Assembly (NCBI GenBank): GCA_016177775.1
Contig: JACOUQ010000029.1
Span: forward strand, 1-64,000
DNA length: 64,000 nucleotides
Origin: Geobacter sp.
Lineage (GTDB): Bacteria; Desulfobacterota; Desulfuromonadia; Geobacterales; Geobacteraceae
Reading direction: 5' to 3'
Shown here: positions 44,216 to 52,771 of the stretch, piece by piece
Numbering within the stretch: the first letter of the stretch is position 1
Layout: each line of letters opens with the position of its first letter
The notes under the pieces: generated by a model
Databases searched by the model: none
What the model saw: only the letters and a program-made list of their open reading frames with translations
Told to the model about the DNA's origin: nothing
Made by a program: the position numbers and the translations under genes

Positions 44216-44887
44216 CTACGCAGCCGCGGGAAGCGGCCCGGCCAATTCCCCGGCAACGAGGTGGATCAGCTCGCCCCCGAGACGGTCGGGATGCTCCGGG
44301 TCGTGCGTGGTCATGATTACCGTGGTCCCCCGGCCGGGGAGGGAGACGACCAGTTCTTCCAGCAGGGCGGAGGTGTCCCTATCCACATTGGCGAAGGGCT
44401 CGTCCAGGAGCAGGACGCGCGGCCCGAGGGCAAGCGCCCTGGCCATGGCCACCCGCTGGGCCTCGCCGCCGGAGAGTTCCCTGGCCCGTCGATGCTCGAA
44501 ACCGGCAAGACCCACCATCATAAGCGCTTCCTCCACGCGGCGGTGCTGTTCGTCCCCGCGAATCGCCCGCAGCTTCAGGCCGTAGGCGACATTGGAGAAT
44601 ACACTCCCGTTGAACAGGTAAGGTGACTGGTGCAGAAGGGTCACCGCCCGGCGCAGCGGCAGGAGCGCGGCGTTATTCCAGCGGACCGGCGCTCCGCCGA
44701 AGAAAAGCTCCCCCGAAGCGGGAGGAGACAGAAATGCCAGGATGGAGAGCAGGGTGCTCTTCCCCGATCCGTTGGCCCCGGTAAGAGTGTACAGCGTCCC
44801 GGGCCGCAGGACAAGTTCATTGATGGCGAGCACCGTGCGCTGGCCATAGGATTTGCGGATATTGCTCAGGCGGTAGAGAGTCTCCAT
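44216..44887 (-). CDS. tupC: Tungstate ABC transporter ATPase TupC
   Basis: The 223-aa ABC ATPase has Walker A GANGSGKST, Q-loop LLHQSPYLFNGS, signature LSGGEAQRVAMARAL and Walker B VLLLDEPFANVD. It lies 6 bases after the permease stop. The set with TupA and TupB defines a high-affinity tungstate importer. Confidence 0.92.
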   Translation of the reverse strand: METLYRLSNIRKSYGQRTVLAINELVLRPGTLYTLTGANGSGKSTLLSILAFLSPPASGELFFGGAPVRWNNAALLPLRRAVTLLHQSPYLFNGSVFSNVAYGLKLRAIRGDEQHRRVEEALMMVGLAGFEHRRARELSGGEAQRVAMARALALGPRVLLLDEPFANVDRDTSALLEELVVSLPGRGTTVIMTTHDPEHPDRLGGELIHLVAGELAGPLPAAA

Positions 44888-44893
44888 GAACGG

Positions 44894-45580
44894 TTACCTC
44901 TGCTGCAAAAAGTTGAGAAACAAGTTAACGATCAGCGCCACCGTCATCAGGATAAGCCCAAGTGCGAGCCCCAGGGCGAACTCACCCTTGCCGGTCTCCA
45001 TGGCGATGGCCGTGGTCATGGTCCGGGTGTACCCCCGGATGTTCCCGCCGAGCATCATGGCGACCCCCACCTCGGCAATGACCCGGCCGAATCCGGCGAT
45101 GACCGCGGCCATGATGCCGAAGCGGAGCTCGATCACCAGCCGGCGCACGCTGGCGAATGGCCCGGCCCCCAGCGTCAGGGCCGTGGGGATGATGCGCGGG
45201 TCGGCCCCCTTGATGGCGCTCAAGGTGAAATTGGCCATTATCGGCACGGCAAGAACCGTCTGGCCGATGACCATGGCCGAAGGGGTAAAGAGGAGCCCCA
45301 TCCCGCCGAGCGGCCCCTGGCGGCTGATGATGCTGTAGACGAAGAGCCCCACCACCACCGTCGGCAGAGCCATGAGCGTGTTGAGAAGCGTCACGGCCCA
45401 GCGCTTCCCCGGAAACTCGGACACCCCCAGCGCCACGCCGGCCGGGATCCCGGCGAGCGCGGCAAAGAGCGTGGACCAGAGGGAAACGACGATCGACACG
45501 GTCACCGCGCTGACCACGTCAGGGTCGCGGGCCGCGATGAGGTCGAGGGCGGTGTGGAATGATTCGGTGAAGAAATCCAT
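44894..45580 (-). CDS. tupB: Tungstate ABC transporter permease TupB
   Basis: The 228-aa permease has five or six helices and the TupB/CysW-like EAA loop AGFGRVIAEVGVAMMLGGNIRGYTRTMTTAIAMETGKGEFALGLALGLILM. The ATG at 45580 with MDFFTESFHTALDLI is the family start; the upstream extension reads through a REP element. Confidence 0.92.
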   Translation of the reverse strand: MDFFTESFHTALDLIAARDPDVVSAVTVSIVVSLWSTLFAALAGIPAGVALGVSEFPGKRWAVTLLNTLMALPTVVVGLFVYSIISRQGPLGGMGLLFTPSAMVIGQTVLAVPIMANFTLSAIKGADPRIIPTALTLGAGPFASVRRLVIELRFGIMAAVIAGFGRVIAEVGVAMMLGGNIRGYTRTMTTAIAMETGKGEFALGLALGLILMTVALIVNLFLNFLQQR

Positions 45581-45659
45581 TGAAACCTCGGGAAGCGGGA
45601 AACAAATTCCCCTCCCCCTTGACGTACCCGAAGGGCATAAAGGGTGGGGGCGACAATGG

Positions 45660-45722
45660 TTTTGTAGGGGCAGACCTGTGTGTCTGCCCGCTGTCAGGGC
45701 GAACACATAGGTTCGCCCCTAC
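45660..45722. repeat. REP/BIME-like inverted repeat pair, copy 2
   Basis: GTAGGGGCAGACCTGTGTGT then CTGCCC, followed by GGGCGAACACATAGGTTCGC then CCCTAC. Same design as 42326-42405, here between tupA and tupB. Confidence 0.65.
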
Positions 45723-45769
45723 CTCCCTCACCCTCACCCTCCCGCCAGGGGAGGGGAGAAATACGGGCA

Positions 45770-46579
45770 TTACTTCTTGTAAATAAAAAACACCGGCTCG
45801 CCGTGCTGCTTGTACTCGGCGATGATCTTCTGCCCCTCGGGGCCGGTGACGTAGTCGATGAACTTCATGGCCAGGTCGTACTTCACGTGGGCATGCTTCT
45901 TCGGGTTGACGGCGATGATACCGTACGGGTTGAAGAGCCCCTTCTCGCCCTGGAAGAGTATCGCGAGATCGGTCTTGGCGCCCTTGAAGGCGTTGTAGGT
46001 TCCCCGGTCAGCCAAGGTGTACCCCTGCCGCTCGGTGGCCATGGTGATGACCGGGCCCATCCCCTGCCCTGCCTCCACATACCATGCACCCTTCGGCTCC
46101 ACGCCGGCCGCCTGCCACAGCTCCTTCTCCTTGATGTGGGTCCCGGACTTGTCGCCACGGGAGATGAAGGTGGAAGCCTTGGCTGCGATCATCTTCAGGG
46201 CCTCGGCGGCGGTCTTTGCCTTGGCGATGCCGGCCGGGTCGTTTTTCGGGCCGATGACCACGAAGTCGTTGTACATCACGTCCTTGCGGTTCACACCGAA
46301 GCCGTCGGCAACGAACTTGTCCTCCAGCTTGCGGGCATGGACGAAGACCACGTCCACGTCCCCGGCCTCGCCGATTTTGAGGGACTGGCCGGTGCCGACC
46401 GCGATCACGTCCACCTTGCAGTTGTTCTTCTGCTCGAACGGCGGGAGGAGGACCTTCAGAAGTCCCGAGTCCTGGGTCGAGGTGGTGGTGGACATCTTCA
46501 GCCGCTCCTCGGCAGAAACAGCGGTGCAAAGGACGAGGAGGGCGGTAATGGAAAGCAGCAACCTGTTCATCAATTTCAT
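45770..46579 (-). CDS. tupA: Tungstate-binding protein TupA
   Basis: The 269-aa periplasmic protein has a signal peptide (residues 1-23). The oxyanion-binding motifs are MSTTTSTQDSGLLKVLLP (TTTS), GDVDVVFVHARKLEDKFVADGFGVNRKDVMYNDFVVIGP, and FISRGDKSGTHIKE (SRGDxSGTH). These are diagnostic of TupA rather than ModA. It captures tungstate for TupBC. Confidence 0.95.
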   Translation of the reverse strand: MKLMNRLLLSITALLVLCTAVSAEERLKMSTTTSTQDSGLLKVLLPPFEQKNNCKVDVIAVGTGQSLKIGEAGDVDVVFVHARKLEDKFVADGFGVNRKDVMYNDFVVIGPKNDPAGIAKAKTAAEALKMIAAKASTFISRGDKSGTHIKEKELWQAAGVEPKGAWYVEAGQGMGPVITMATERQGYTLADRGTYNAFKGAKTDLAILFQGEKGLFNPYGIIAVNPKKHAHVKYDLAMKFIDYVTGPEGQKIIAEYKQHGEPVFFIYKK

Positions 46580-46588
46580 TTGATCCTC

Positions 46589-46972
46589 CTATTTTGAATA
46601 CATCTCCTGCTTCTTGATGGTAGTCATCTTCTTCATCCGGCTGATGCCGTATTTGCACGCCTCGAATGCGTCCTCGCTGTTGGGAGAGCTGGCGGCCACC
46701 AGCGAAATGATGTCGCCCACATCGAGGCAACCGGTGCGGCGGACCAGAAGCACGTCCTCCAGGCTCCACTTCGCCGTCAGGTCATCGGCAATCCTGGCCA
46801 GCTCTCCCTCGGTGTCCCCTTCGGAGCGGTAGTCGATGCAGGTGGTGAGCTTTTCGACCCCCATGTTTTCCTTGACCACGGCGTAGTGGAGGACTACTGA
46901 GCCGGAGACCTTCTTTGCGATCAGGCCGTATGCTTCGGACGGATTGATCGGTTCATTTGTGACCGTTACCAT
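46589..46972 (-). CDS. moaE: MoaE-like molybdopterin synthase large subunit
   Basis: The 127-aa protein is shorter than usual but has the MoaE core: CIDYRSEGDTEGELARIADDLTAKWSLEDVLLVRRTGCLDVGDIISLVAASSPNSEDAFEACKYGISRMKKMTTIKKQE. This includes the C-terminal active-site Lys region. The usual VRxxxxG segment is weak. With MoaD (55005) it adds sulfur to cPMP. GGAGG lies upstream of ATG 46972. A Moco-type riboswitch with its own terminator controls it and tupABC. Confidence 0.85.
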   Translation of the reverse strand: MVTVTNEPINPSEAYGLIAKKVSGSVVLHYAVVKENMGVEKLTTCIDYRSEGDTEGELARIADDLTAKWSLEDVLLVRRTGCLDVGDIISLVAASSPNSEDAFEACKYGISRMKKMTTIKKQEMYSK

Positions 46973-47005
46973 TTCATGCCTCCATTCCACTGTAAAATAA
47001 GAAAA

Positions 47006-47158
47006 GGGCCTCTCCCGTAACGGAAAAGGCCCCCTATCACCTTGAGCGGTGGATCTGCGGGTCTCCTTTCCTGAAGGGAGGCGCTGCCGTTTCCGGCGGC
47101 ACCCGTTGGCCGTGCGCCATGAGATATCTCTCTTTTAGGCGTGGCGGCTCGGAGAATA
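47006..47158 (-). promoter_or_regulatory. Moco/Tuco riboswitch 1 with intrinsic terminator
   Basis: The minus strand has the conserved Moco-RNA blocks: CTCCGAGCC (47154-47146), CGCCT, CTCATGG, GGCCAACGGGTGCC, GCCGGAAACGGC, GCGCCTCCC and AAAGGAG. A strong hairpin follows (47006-47033, GGCCTTTTCC and GGGAGAGGCC, then TTTTCTT). Cofactor binding would presumably stop transcription into moaE-tupABC. Confidence 0.9.
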
Positions 47159-47220
47159 TATGCGTTTATCTTTTTAACACATCGGGAGCGTGAAACTCCA
47201 GCGCGTATACGGCAAAAACA

Positions 47221-47248
47221 AGTATGAATCCGGGCGTTGGATTGTCAA
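47221..47248 (-). promoter_or_regulatory. Promoter for riboswitch 1 transcript
   Basis: TTGACA, 16 bases, CATACT on the minus strand, about 65 bases upstream of the aptamer. It lies just after the tonB stop, so moaE-tupABC can be transcribed separately from the TonB/ECF operon. Confidence 0.55.
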
Positions 47249-47265
47249 CCCGCCCAAAGCTTCCC

Positions 47266-48066
47266 CTACCTCCGCAAAGTGAATGAGAGTGATACGGTGA
47301 ACGCCCCTTCCTCGCCACTGAATTCGCTCGGAAAGGGAGGGAAGCTTCCGACCGACGTCACCGCTCTGGCAGCGGCTTCGTCCAGAAAACCGTTGCCGCT
47401 GGAGCGGAGGATGGAAACACTTTTCAGATCGCCACTGCGCCGGAGAGTGAAACGGAGCAGGCAGCATCCCTCGATCATTCTCCTGCGGGCCATCAAGGGG
47501 TACTCCTTCCGCGCCTTGATGAGCTTCTTGAGATGTGCCTGGTAGTCGTCCAGCCCGGTTGCCCCTCTTCCGGCGCCCTGGCCCGGACGGAATGAAGGAG
47601 CCCCGCTGCCGGCTGTCCCGGAACCACTACCCGGCGGGGTAACTGCTGCCGTTATATTCCCGGTGCTCCCGCCTCCTCCACGCGGGACAACGGGAGAGAC
47701 CGTGGCGGCCATGGCCGGCAGGCGCTCCGCCTCCCCGGCATTCACGGCCCGGCTGGCAGGAGAAGGAGTTGGTGTCGGCGGTGGTGGTGCATCCTGTTGC
47801 GGTACTGGCGCCGAGGGGGACGCGGATGCCGGCTTCGCAGAATACCGCCCGCCGCCCGGACTCTCGTGGAGCTTCCCGGAGCGCCCGACGCCGGGCACGC
47901 AATCGACCATAATCACCTTGTTTTTATGGAGTTCCGGCTCCTCCCTGTCCACAATGGCGACAAACGTGGCCAGAAGGACAAGATGCCCCAAAAGTGACGC
48001 GGCAAGCGGGAGCGCTACAGAGCCCCGTCCGCCTTCCCGATTTTCCCCGTTACCCCTTCCGGCCAT
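47266..48066 (-). CDS. tonB: TonB-family energy transducer
   Basis: The 266-aa protein has one N-terminal membrane helix (PLAASLLGHLVLLATFVAIV), a Pro/Ser/Gly-rich periplasmic spacer (about residues 75-170) and a C-terminal TonB domain (KARKEYPLMARRRMIEGCCLLRFTLRRSGDLKSVSILRSSGNGFLDEAAARAVTSVGSFPPFP). It overlaps the upstream ECF S-component gene by 17 bases. Being last in the receptor-ECF operon, it should energise that receptor specifically. No ExbB/ExbD gene is present in the window. Confidence 0.85.
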   Translation of the reverse strand: MAGRGNGENREGGRGSVALPLAASLLGHLVLLATFVAIVDREEPELHKNKVIMVDCVPGVGRSGKLHESPGGGRYSAKPASASPSAPVPQQDAPPPPTPTPSPASRAVNAGEAERLPAMAATVSPVVPRGGGGSTGNITAAVTPPGSGSGTAGSGAPSFRPGQGAGRGATGLDDYQAHLKKLIKARKEYPLMARRRMIEGCCLLRFTLRRSGDLKSVSILRSSGNGFLDEAAARAVTSVGSFPPFPSEFSGEEGAFTVSLSFTLRR

Positions 48067-48613
48067 GGCTTATGAGCCCGTTTGCCCGGAGGCGCCGCAC
48101 GACCGGCGGCACCAGAAGGGAGCCGAGGGCACCGAAACCGGCGGTCGCAGCGGCGTTAAGAAGCGCCTTCCCCAGGATTATCTCCTCCTCCATCCCAATG
48201 AACCATTCCACGCCGGTAGTCGCCGCCACCCTGGTCGCGGCGGCAAGGACGCCGATTGTTGCGCAGGCCCACCAGCTGACAGCAAACACGGGATAGACAA
48301 ACGCGCCCGCCTCGACGATGAGCGCCGGGAGAAGGAACTTGAGCAGGACAAGCGGCCCTCCCTTCCCCATGCCGAGCAGCATCCCGGCCAGGCTCGCGAT
48401 CAGGCCCACCAGGGCGGCGGCGCCCACCTTCGGCACCCATGCCCGGGCCAGGATCAGGAAGAACATGGTGAAGAACATGACATGGCCGGGAAGGTGCAGA
48501 TGAAGCCGCAGCCCGGCCCTGGTCAGCACCACGAAGGTAGCGCAGAAGCCGAGAAGAATGGCCTCCCGCAGGGTGAAGCGGCGCCAGAGGAAGGTTGATT
48601 CGTTGGTGGTCAT
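48050..48613 (-). CDS. ECF transporter substrate-binding (S) component, unknown substrate
   Basis: This 187-aa membrane protein has about six helices (LGFCATFVVLTRAGL, HVMFFTMFFLILARAWV, VGAAALVGLIASLAGMLLGMG, LLKFLLPALIVEAGAFVYPVFA and others). Size and position between EcfT and TonB genes mark it as the S component. It overlaps the T gene by 4 bases. It lacks the N-terminal Met-His metal motif of CbiM/NikM. The His-rich loop LRLHLHLPGHVM may contact substrate. The ligand cannot be named from sequence. Confidence 0.7.
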   Translation of the reverse strand: MTTNESTFLWRRFTLREAILLGFCATFVVLTRAGLRLHLHLPGHVMFFTMFFLILARAWVPKVGAAALVGLIASLAGMLLGMGKGGPLVLLKFLLPALIVEAGAFVYPVFAVSWWACATIGVLAAATRVAATTGVEWFIGMEEEIILGKALLNAAATAGFGALGSLLVPPVVRRLRANGLISHGRKG

Positions 48614-49371
48614 ATAGATATCTCCTTAATTCTCTCTCTTCGTAACCCACCCTCACCCCGACCCTCTCCCAGAGGGAGAGGGGGAATGTATTGCGTCCGC
48701 TCCTCCCGCGCCCCGAACCCCCGCGCCTCGGCAGACAGGGCCACTTCGTCGGCGGTCTTGAGTGCCCTCACCAGAAGTGGCACGAGGAGACAATCCACCA
48801 GGTCGCGCCAGTTCCGGGGGTCCATCAGCTCGCGCGGCGAGATGCGGGCGCCCCTGAGCCTCTGGGCCGCTGTCAGCTCCTTCAGCTCCCTGGCGAAAAA
48901 CGGGATGAACCTGAGGCTGACAAAGACCAGGAAGGATATCCGGTATGGGACGACCCTCCGCAGGCCGTTCATCATGTCCGTTGTCCTGGTGGTTCGGACA
49001 AGGACGACCCCCGGAAGGAAGAAGAGGATGATCTGGAGCGAAGTCCCGACTCCCCCCCGCAACCCTTCCGCCACGCCATGCCGGGCGCAGTAGAGAAAGA
49101 TCACGACTGCCGCCTGGAACATGAAGAACCGGAGATCCTGCCACAGGTCGAAGACGGTGAGCCGCGCCGCGAAGTAATACCACATGACGAGGAGAAGGAG
49201 CAACAGGAGGTAAAGCGGCTCCCGCGCCACAACCGCCGCGCCGCCGAGAGCAAAACCCAGCAGCAGCTTCCATGCCGCGCCCATTCGGTGGACCGGGGAA
49301 TCCACGGCCCGGAACTGGCAGGCATGGTCGCTCGTCCGCTTCAACTTTCTCTTGCCGGATGCGTCAGCCAA
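48610..49371 (-). CDS. ECF transporter transmembrane (T) component
   Basis: The 253-aa CbiQ/EcfT-type protein has membrane helices over residues 30-130 and the coupling motif AEARGFG at about 213 (Ala-Arg-Gly). RLRGARISPRELMDP contains the other ATPase contact helix. It overlaps the ATPase gene by 8 bases. Its last 25 or so residues (PPLPLGEGRGEGGLRR) are read from an intergenic repeat and are not part of the family fold. Confidence 0.88.
   Translation of the reverse strand: MADASGKRKLKRTSDHACQFRAVDSPVHRMGAAWKLLLGFALGGAAVVAREPLYLLLLLLLVMWYYFAARLTVFDLWQDLRFFMFQAAVVIFLYCARHGVAEGLRGGVGTSLQIILFFLPGVVLVRTTRTTDMMNGLRRVVPYRISFLVFVSLRFIPFFARELKELTAAQRLRGARISPRELMDPRNWRDLVDCLLVPLLVRALKTADEVALSAEARGFGAREERTQYIPPLPLGEGRGEGGLRRERIKEISI
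48645..48690. repeat. CCCTCTCCC-type dispersed repeat inside the EcfT gene end
   Basis: CACCCTCACCCCGACCCTCT followed by CCCAGAGGGAGAGGGGG. This is the familiar dispersed bacterial repeat whose translation gives PLPLGEGRGEG. It supplies the C-terminal tail of the T component. Confidence 0.65.
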
Positions 49372-50719
49372 TCCTTCCCTCCTTCAGGACCAGGACCCTG
49401 TCCGCCCAAGCCATGTCCGGCAGGTCGTCGTGGGAGGCGATCACGACCGATGCGCCGTAGCGCTCCGGAAGGCCGGAAAGTATCCGGAGCAGCCGGAGGC
49501 GCTGCTCCATGTCGAGCCCGCTAAAGGGTTCGTCGAGGAGAAGAACCGATGGCCGGAGGGCCAGCACCGTTGCCAGGGCGACCCGGTGCTGCTCGCCGAA
49601 GCTGAGAGCAAGCGGCGCGCGCCCCGCAAGATGCGGAATCTCGCACAGCTCCAGGGCCTCGGCCACATCCCGGTTGACCTCCTCGGGGGTACGGCCGCAC
49701 CTCTTGAGCGAGAACGCCACCTCGTCGAATACCGTATCCGCGAAGAGCTGCCGGCTCGGGTTCTGGAAAAGATAGCCCACCTTCCCCCGAACGGTCGCCG
49801 GACAGGGACCGGCAACACCAGCGATCTCCACCCTTCCGGAATCAGGGGTTTCCAGGCCGGCCAGGCAACGCAGCAGCGACGACTTCCCTGCCCCGTTATG
49901 CCCCGCGATATGGACCAGTTCCCCCTCCCCTATCTCCATGGCCACGCCGTCGAGGACGAGACCGGTCTCCGGATAGGTGAGACAAAGCTGCACTACCGAG
50001 ACGGCCGGGGTAGAAGATGCCCCGCAGCGCTTCCCCCGCGCTCCTGCATCGCGAACGGGAAACGGCAGTCGAGAAAAGAGCGGCTGGGAAGATTCCGCAA
50101 CAATGCGTCCCCCCTCCATGAGAAGGTAACGGTCTGCTATGCCGGCAACGGGCGCCAGGTCGTGCTCCGCGATAAGGAGGCCGTACCCCTGGCGCTTCAG
50201 GGAAAGAAGGAGCTCGGCCAACTCCAGTTTTCCCTTTCTGTCGAGCTGGGAGGTGGGTTCATCCAGAAGGAGCCACTGCGGTTCCATGGAAAGCACCGAC
50301 GCAATCGCCAGGCGCTGCTTCTGGCCGGCGGAAAAGCGCTCGACACTGCGCGATTCGCACCCGCCGAGCCTGACGGCGGAAAGGGAGCGCCCCACCCTGC
50401 GGCCGATCTCCTCCGGCTCGACGCAGAGGTTTTCCGGCCCGAAGGCAACCTCCTCGGCAACGGTCGTGCAGAGGATCTGGGACTCCGGGTTCTGGAAGAC
50501 GATCCCGACGCCGGATCGGGAGGGGATTTCAATGGTGCCGGTGACTGCTCCCTCCCGCAGGAGCCCCTTCATGGCCAGGAGAAGCGTCGACTTTCCGCAC
50601 CCCGAGGGTCCGGTCAGGCAGACGCATTCCCCCCGGCCGAGTGTGAATGAAACCCCGGCAAGGGCGGGGTTCGCCCCGCCGGGGTAGGTGTATGTGAGGT
50701 CGGCTACACGCACCGTCAT
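49364..50719 (-). CDS. ECF transporter double ATPase
   Basis: The 451-aa protein is a fusion of two ABC ATPases. The first half has Walker A GPSGCGKST, signature FSAGQKQRLAIA and LLLDEPTSQLD. The second has GHNGAGKSS, a degenerate signature LSFGEQHRVALA and LLLDEPFSGLD. It combines EcfA and EcfA' in one chain, as in YkoD-type systems. It starts where the receptor gene ends (shared base at 50719), so the receptor and ECF genes are co-translated. Confidence 0.9.
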   Translation of the reverse strand: MTVRVADLTYTYPGGANPALAGVSFTLGRGECVCLTGPSGCGKSTLLLAMKGLLREGAVTGTIEIPSRSGVGIVFQNPESQILCTTVAEEVAFGPENLCVEPEEIGRRVGRSLSAVRLGGCESRSVERFSAGQKQRLAIASVLSMEPQWLLLDEPTSQLDRKGKLELAELLLSLKRQGYGLLIAEHDLAPVAGIADRYLLMEGGRIVAESSQPLFSRLPFPVRDAGARGKRCGASSTPAVSVVQLCLTYPETGLVLDGVAMEIGEGELVHIAGHNGAGKSSLLRCLAGLETPDSGRVEIAGVAGPCPATVRGKVGYLFQNPSRQLFADTVFDEVAFSLKRCGRTPEEVNRDVAEALELCEIPHLAGRAPLALSFGEQHRVALATVLALRPSVLLLDEPFSGLDMEQRLRLLRILSGLPERYGASVVIASHDDLPDMAWADRVLVLKEGRIG

Positions 50720-52692
50720 CAGATCCGGAACTCCACCCCGCCATAGATGAAGCGTCCCGACTGGGGCAGGGCGTAGCTCTGCTCGTAGTTCTTGTCGAAC
50801 AGGTTGTCGGCGCCGATGTAGAGGTTCAGCTTCCCGTCCATCAGCTTCTGGTTCAGCTTCAGGTTCACCAGGACGTAGTCGTTCAGCCGCGCCTTCACCA
50901 CCGCCCCGCTCTTGGAGTAGTAATACTGGTTGGCCACGTACTGCACCGACGCATAGGGGGTGAATCCGCAGGCGAAGTCATATCTCCCCTCCAGGGTTGC
51001 CTTGTCCTTGGGGCGGTACTGGAGTTCTTCCTTTCCTTCGGTCGCGGTACGGTCCTCGGAGATCAGGAAGGAGTATGCGGCCCGCAGCAGCAGCCGCTCC
51101 ACGAAGCGGGTCTCCGCCTCGATCTCCATCCCGTGGAAACGGTACTTGGAGAAATTCTGGTTAACGTTGCTCGAATCCTTCTCGATGAAGTCATAGGCAT
51201 CCGTGCGGAACCCGGTAATGCTCATCCGGCTGTTGAGCGGCAGCTTCTGCTCTACCCCGGCCTGGTAGTGGTAGGCGCGTTCCGGCTTCAGGTTCGGGTT
51301 GCCGGCGGGCGCCGTATCGTAGAGCTGGCTGATGGATGGAAAGCGGATGTTTCTCTGGAATGCCGCCTTGAGCCGTGTCCCTGTGGTGAGGTCATAATGG
51401 ACCCCGGTCTGGACGCTGAAGTCGTTGTCGTCACGCTCCAGCCTGTCCTGCCAGTGATGGCCGTAGCCCGCGGTGACGCCGAGATTGTCGAGCGGGGAAA
51501 ACTCGTACTCCAGCTCCACGGAGTAGACGTTGAACGCCTTGGTGTCGGCCAGGCTTCGGGTCGTGGTGTTCGTCGGCTTGATGAAGCCGTCGCTCTCCCA
51601 CCGGTCCCGCTCGTAGTTGAATCCCAGGGTGACCCCGCCGGCGCGGCCCAGGTCGTATTTCGACTGCAGCGCGTAACCGTAGTTGGTGGAGGTGCTGTTC
51701 TGCCGGAAGGCGTCCTTCAGGTTCAGCGTGTTGAAATTGGCGTTGTCGTATTGGCTTTTCTGCTCGTCCAGCTGGTTGAAAAAGACCCAGGAGCGCATCT
51801 CCAGCGGACCGGGGATGTCATAGTTGGCGGCAAGCTGGGCAGCATACCCCTGGAAGTCGTCCACCCTCTGGTATTTCGGCTTAGCAATGAACGTGTCGCC
51901 GGGGGCCTTCACGATGGTGGAGGGGATACCGTACTCCCCCTCGTTGTAACTGAAGGTGAGCCCCAGGGTCAGGTCCTTGGTCGGCGCGAATCCGGCGTTG
52001 GCAAACAGGGAGTTCCGTTCCTTGTCGCTGTTGTTCCGGTAGTCCCCCCGCTGCTCCGAGGTCTGGGCAAAGTCATGGGAAAGGGGATAATTGTCCCTCT
52101 TATAGGCGCTGCCGCTCACGAAGAAATCGGCCTTTTCGCTCCCGCCGGAAACGCTGGCCTTGCCTAGCCAGGGGCGATGGTCGCCGGTCTCGCCGGCCAG
52201 CATGCCGCTGACTCCCTTTTGCCCCTTTTTGGTGATGATGTTGATGACGCCGCCGAGCCCCCCCTGGCCGTACAGAACCGAGCTGGGACCGGTGGTCAGC
52301 TTGATGGAGGCGATGTTCTCCGTGGGAATGATGGATGGGTCGAACTGCTGGTCGAACGCGTAATTGATCGGGATGCCGTCAAGAAGGAGCAGGACGTGCC
52401 GGGTCTTGAACCCCCTGATGTCGATGCGGGGAACCCCTTCGCCCGCGGTCCGGATGGATACGCCGGGGAGGAGATTGAGCGCCTCGTCCAGGGTGCGGGC
52501 GTTGCGCGCCTTGATATCCTCGGCGGTTACCTCGTGTACGGTCTGCGATGCCTCGACGCCGGCGCCGGTGCCGGAGACGACGATCTCGCCAAGTTCGTAG
52601 CTCCCTTCCGTGGCGGCAAGGGCGGGGTGCGAAAAAACAGCCGTCATCGCACCGATTACAACTGCAGAAAAAAGACTCCCTGACAACTTCAT
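50719..52692 (-). CDS. TonB-dependent outer-membrane receptor
   Basis: The 657-aa protein has a signal peptide (residues 1-27, ..HPALAATEG), a likely TonB box (ELGEIVVSG), a plug domain (NARTLDEALNLLPGVSIRTAGEGVPRIDIRGFKTRHVLLLLDGIPIN..TGPSSVLYGQGGLGGVINIITKKG) and a 22-strand barrel ending YGGVEFRI. Length and plug resemble BtuB/FepA-type receptors. AAAGGAGG precedes ATG 52692 and is part of a riboswitch-like structure. The operon continues into an ECF transporter and TonB. Confidence 0.92.
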   Translation of the reverse strand: MKLSGSLFSAVVIGAMTAVFSHPALAATEGSYELGEIVVSGTGAGVEASQTVHEVTAEDIKARNARTLDEALNLLPGVSIRTAGEGVPRIDIRGFKTRHVLLLLDGIPINYAFDQQFDPSIIPTENIASIKLTTGPSSVLYGQGGLGGVINIITKKGQKGVSGMLAGETGDHRPWLGKASVSGGSEKADFFVSGSAYKRDNYPLSHDFAQTSEQRGDYRNNSDKERNSLFANAGFAPTKDLTLGLTFSYNEGEYGIPSTIVKAPGDTFIAKPKYQRVDDFQGYAAQLAANYDIPGPLEMRSWVFFNQLDEQKSQYDNANFNTLNLKDAFRQNSTSTNYGYALQSKYDLGRAGGVTLGFNYERDRWESDGFIKPTNTTTRSLADTKAFNVYSVELEYEFSPLDNLGVTAGYGHHWQDRLERDDNDFSVQTGVHYDLTTGTRLKAAFQRNIRFPSISQLYDTAPAGNPNLKPERAYHYQAGVEQKLPLNSRMSITGFRTDAYDFIEKDSSNVNQNFSKYRFHGMEIEAETRFVERLLLRAAYSFLISEDRTATEGKEELQYRPKDKATLEGRYDFACGFTPYASVQYVANQYYYSKSGAVVKARLNDYVLVNLKLNQKLMDGKLNLYIGADNLFDKNYEQSYALPQSGRFIYGGVEFRI

Positions 52693-52701
52693 AAAATTCC
52701 A

Positions 52702-52771
52702 TTCCTCCTTTGAAATCGGGCGCTGAGGCCCATGTTTAACAATGCACGGTAGGCGGTGCGGCTCGGAGAAA
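52702..52771 (-). promoter_or_regulatory. Shortened Moco/Tuco-riboswitch relative overlapping a Shine-Dalgarno
   Basis: The minus strand reads CTCCGAGCCGCACCGCCTA, almost the same as the 5' part of riboswitch 1, then CATGGGCC. The 5' arm UUUCUCC (52771-52765) can pair with GGAGGAA (52708-52702), which is the Shine-Dalgarno of the TonB-dependent receptor. Between lie hairpins GCAC/GTGC (52759-52744) and GGGC/GCCC (52731-52718). The long 3' hairpins of the canonical motif are missing. It is either a compact variant controlling translation or an eroded copy. Confidence 0.6.

Noticed and set aside
46589-46972. Calling the MoaE-like protein a pseudogene because it is short
   Set aside because: The frame is intact, has a strong ribosome-binding site and a dedicated riboswitch, and keeps the C-terminal active-site Lys region.
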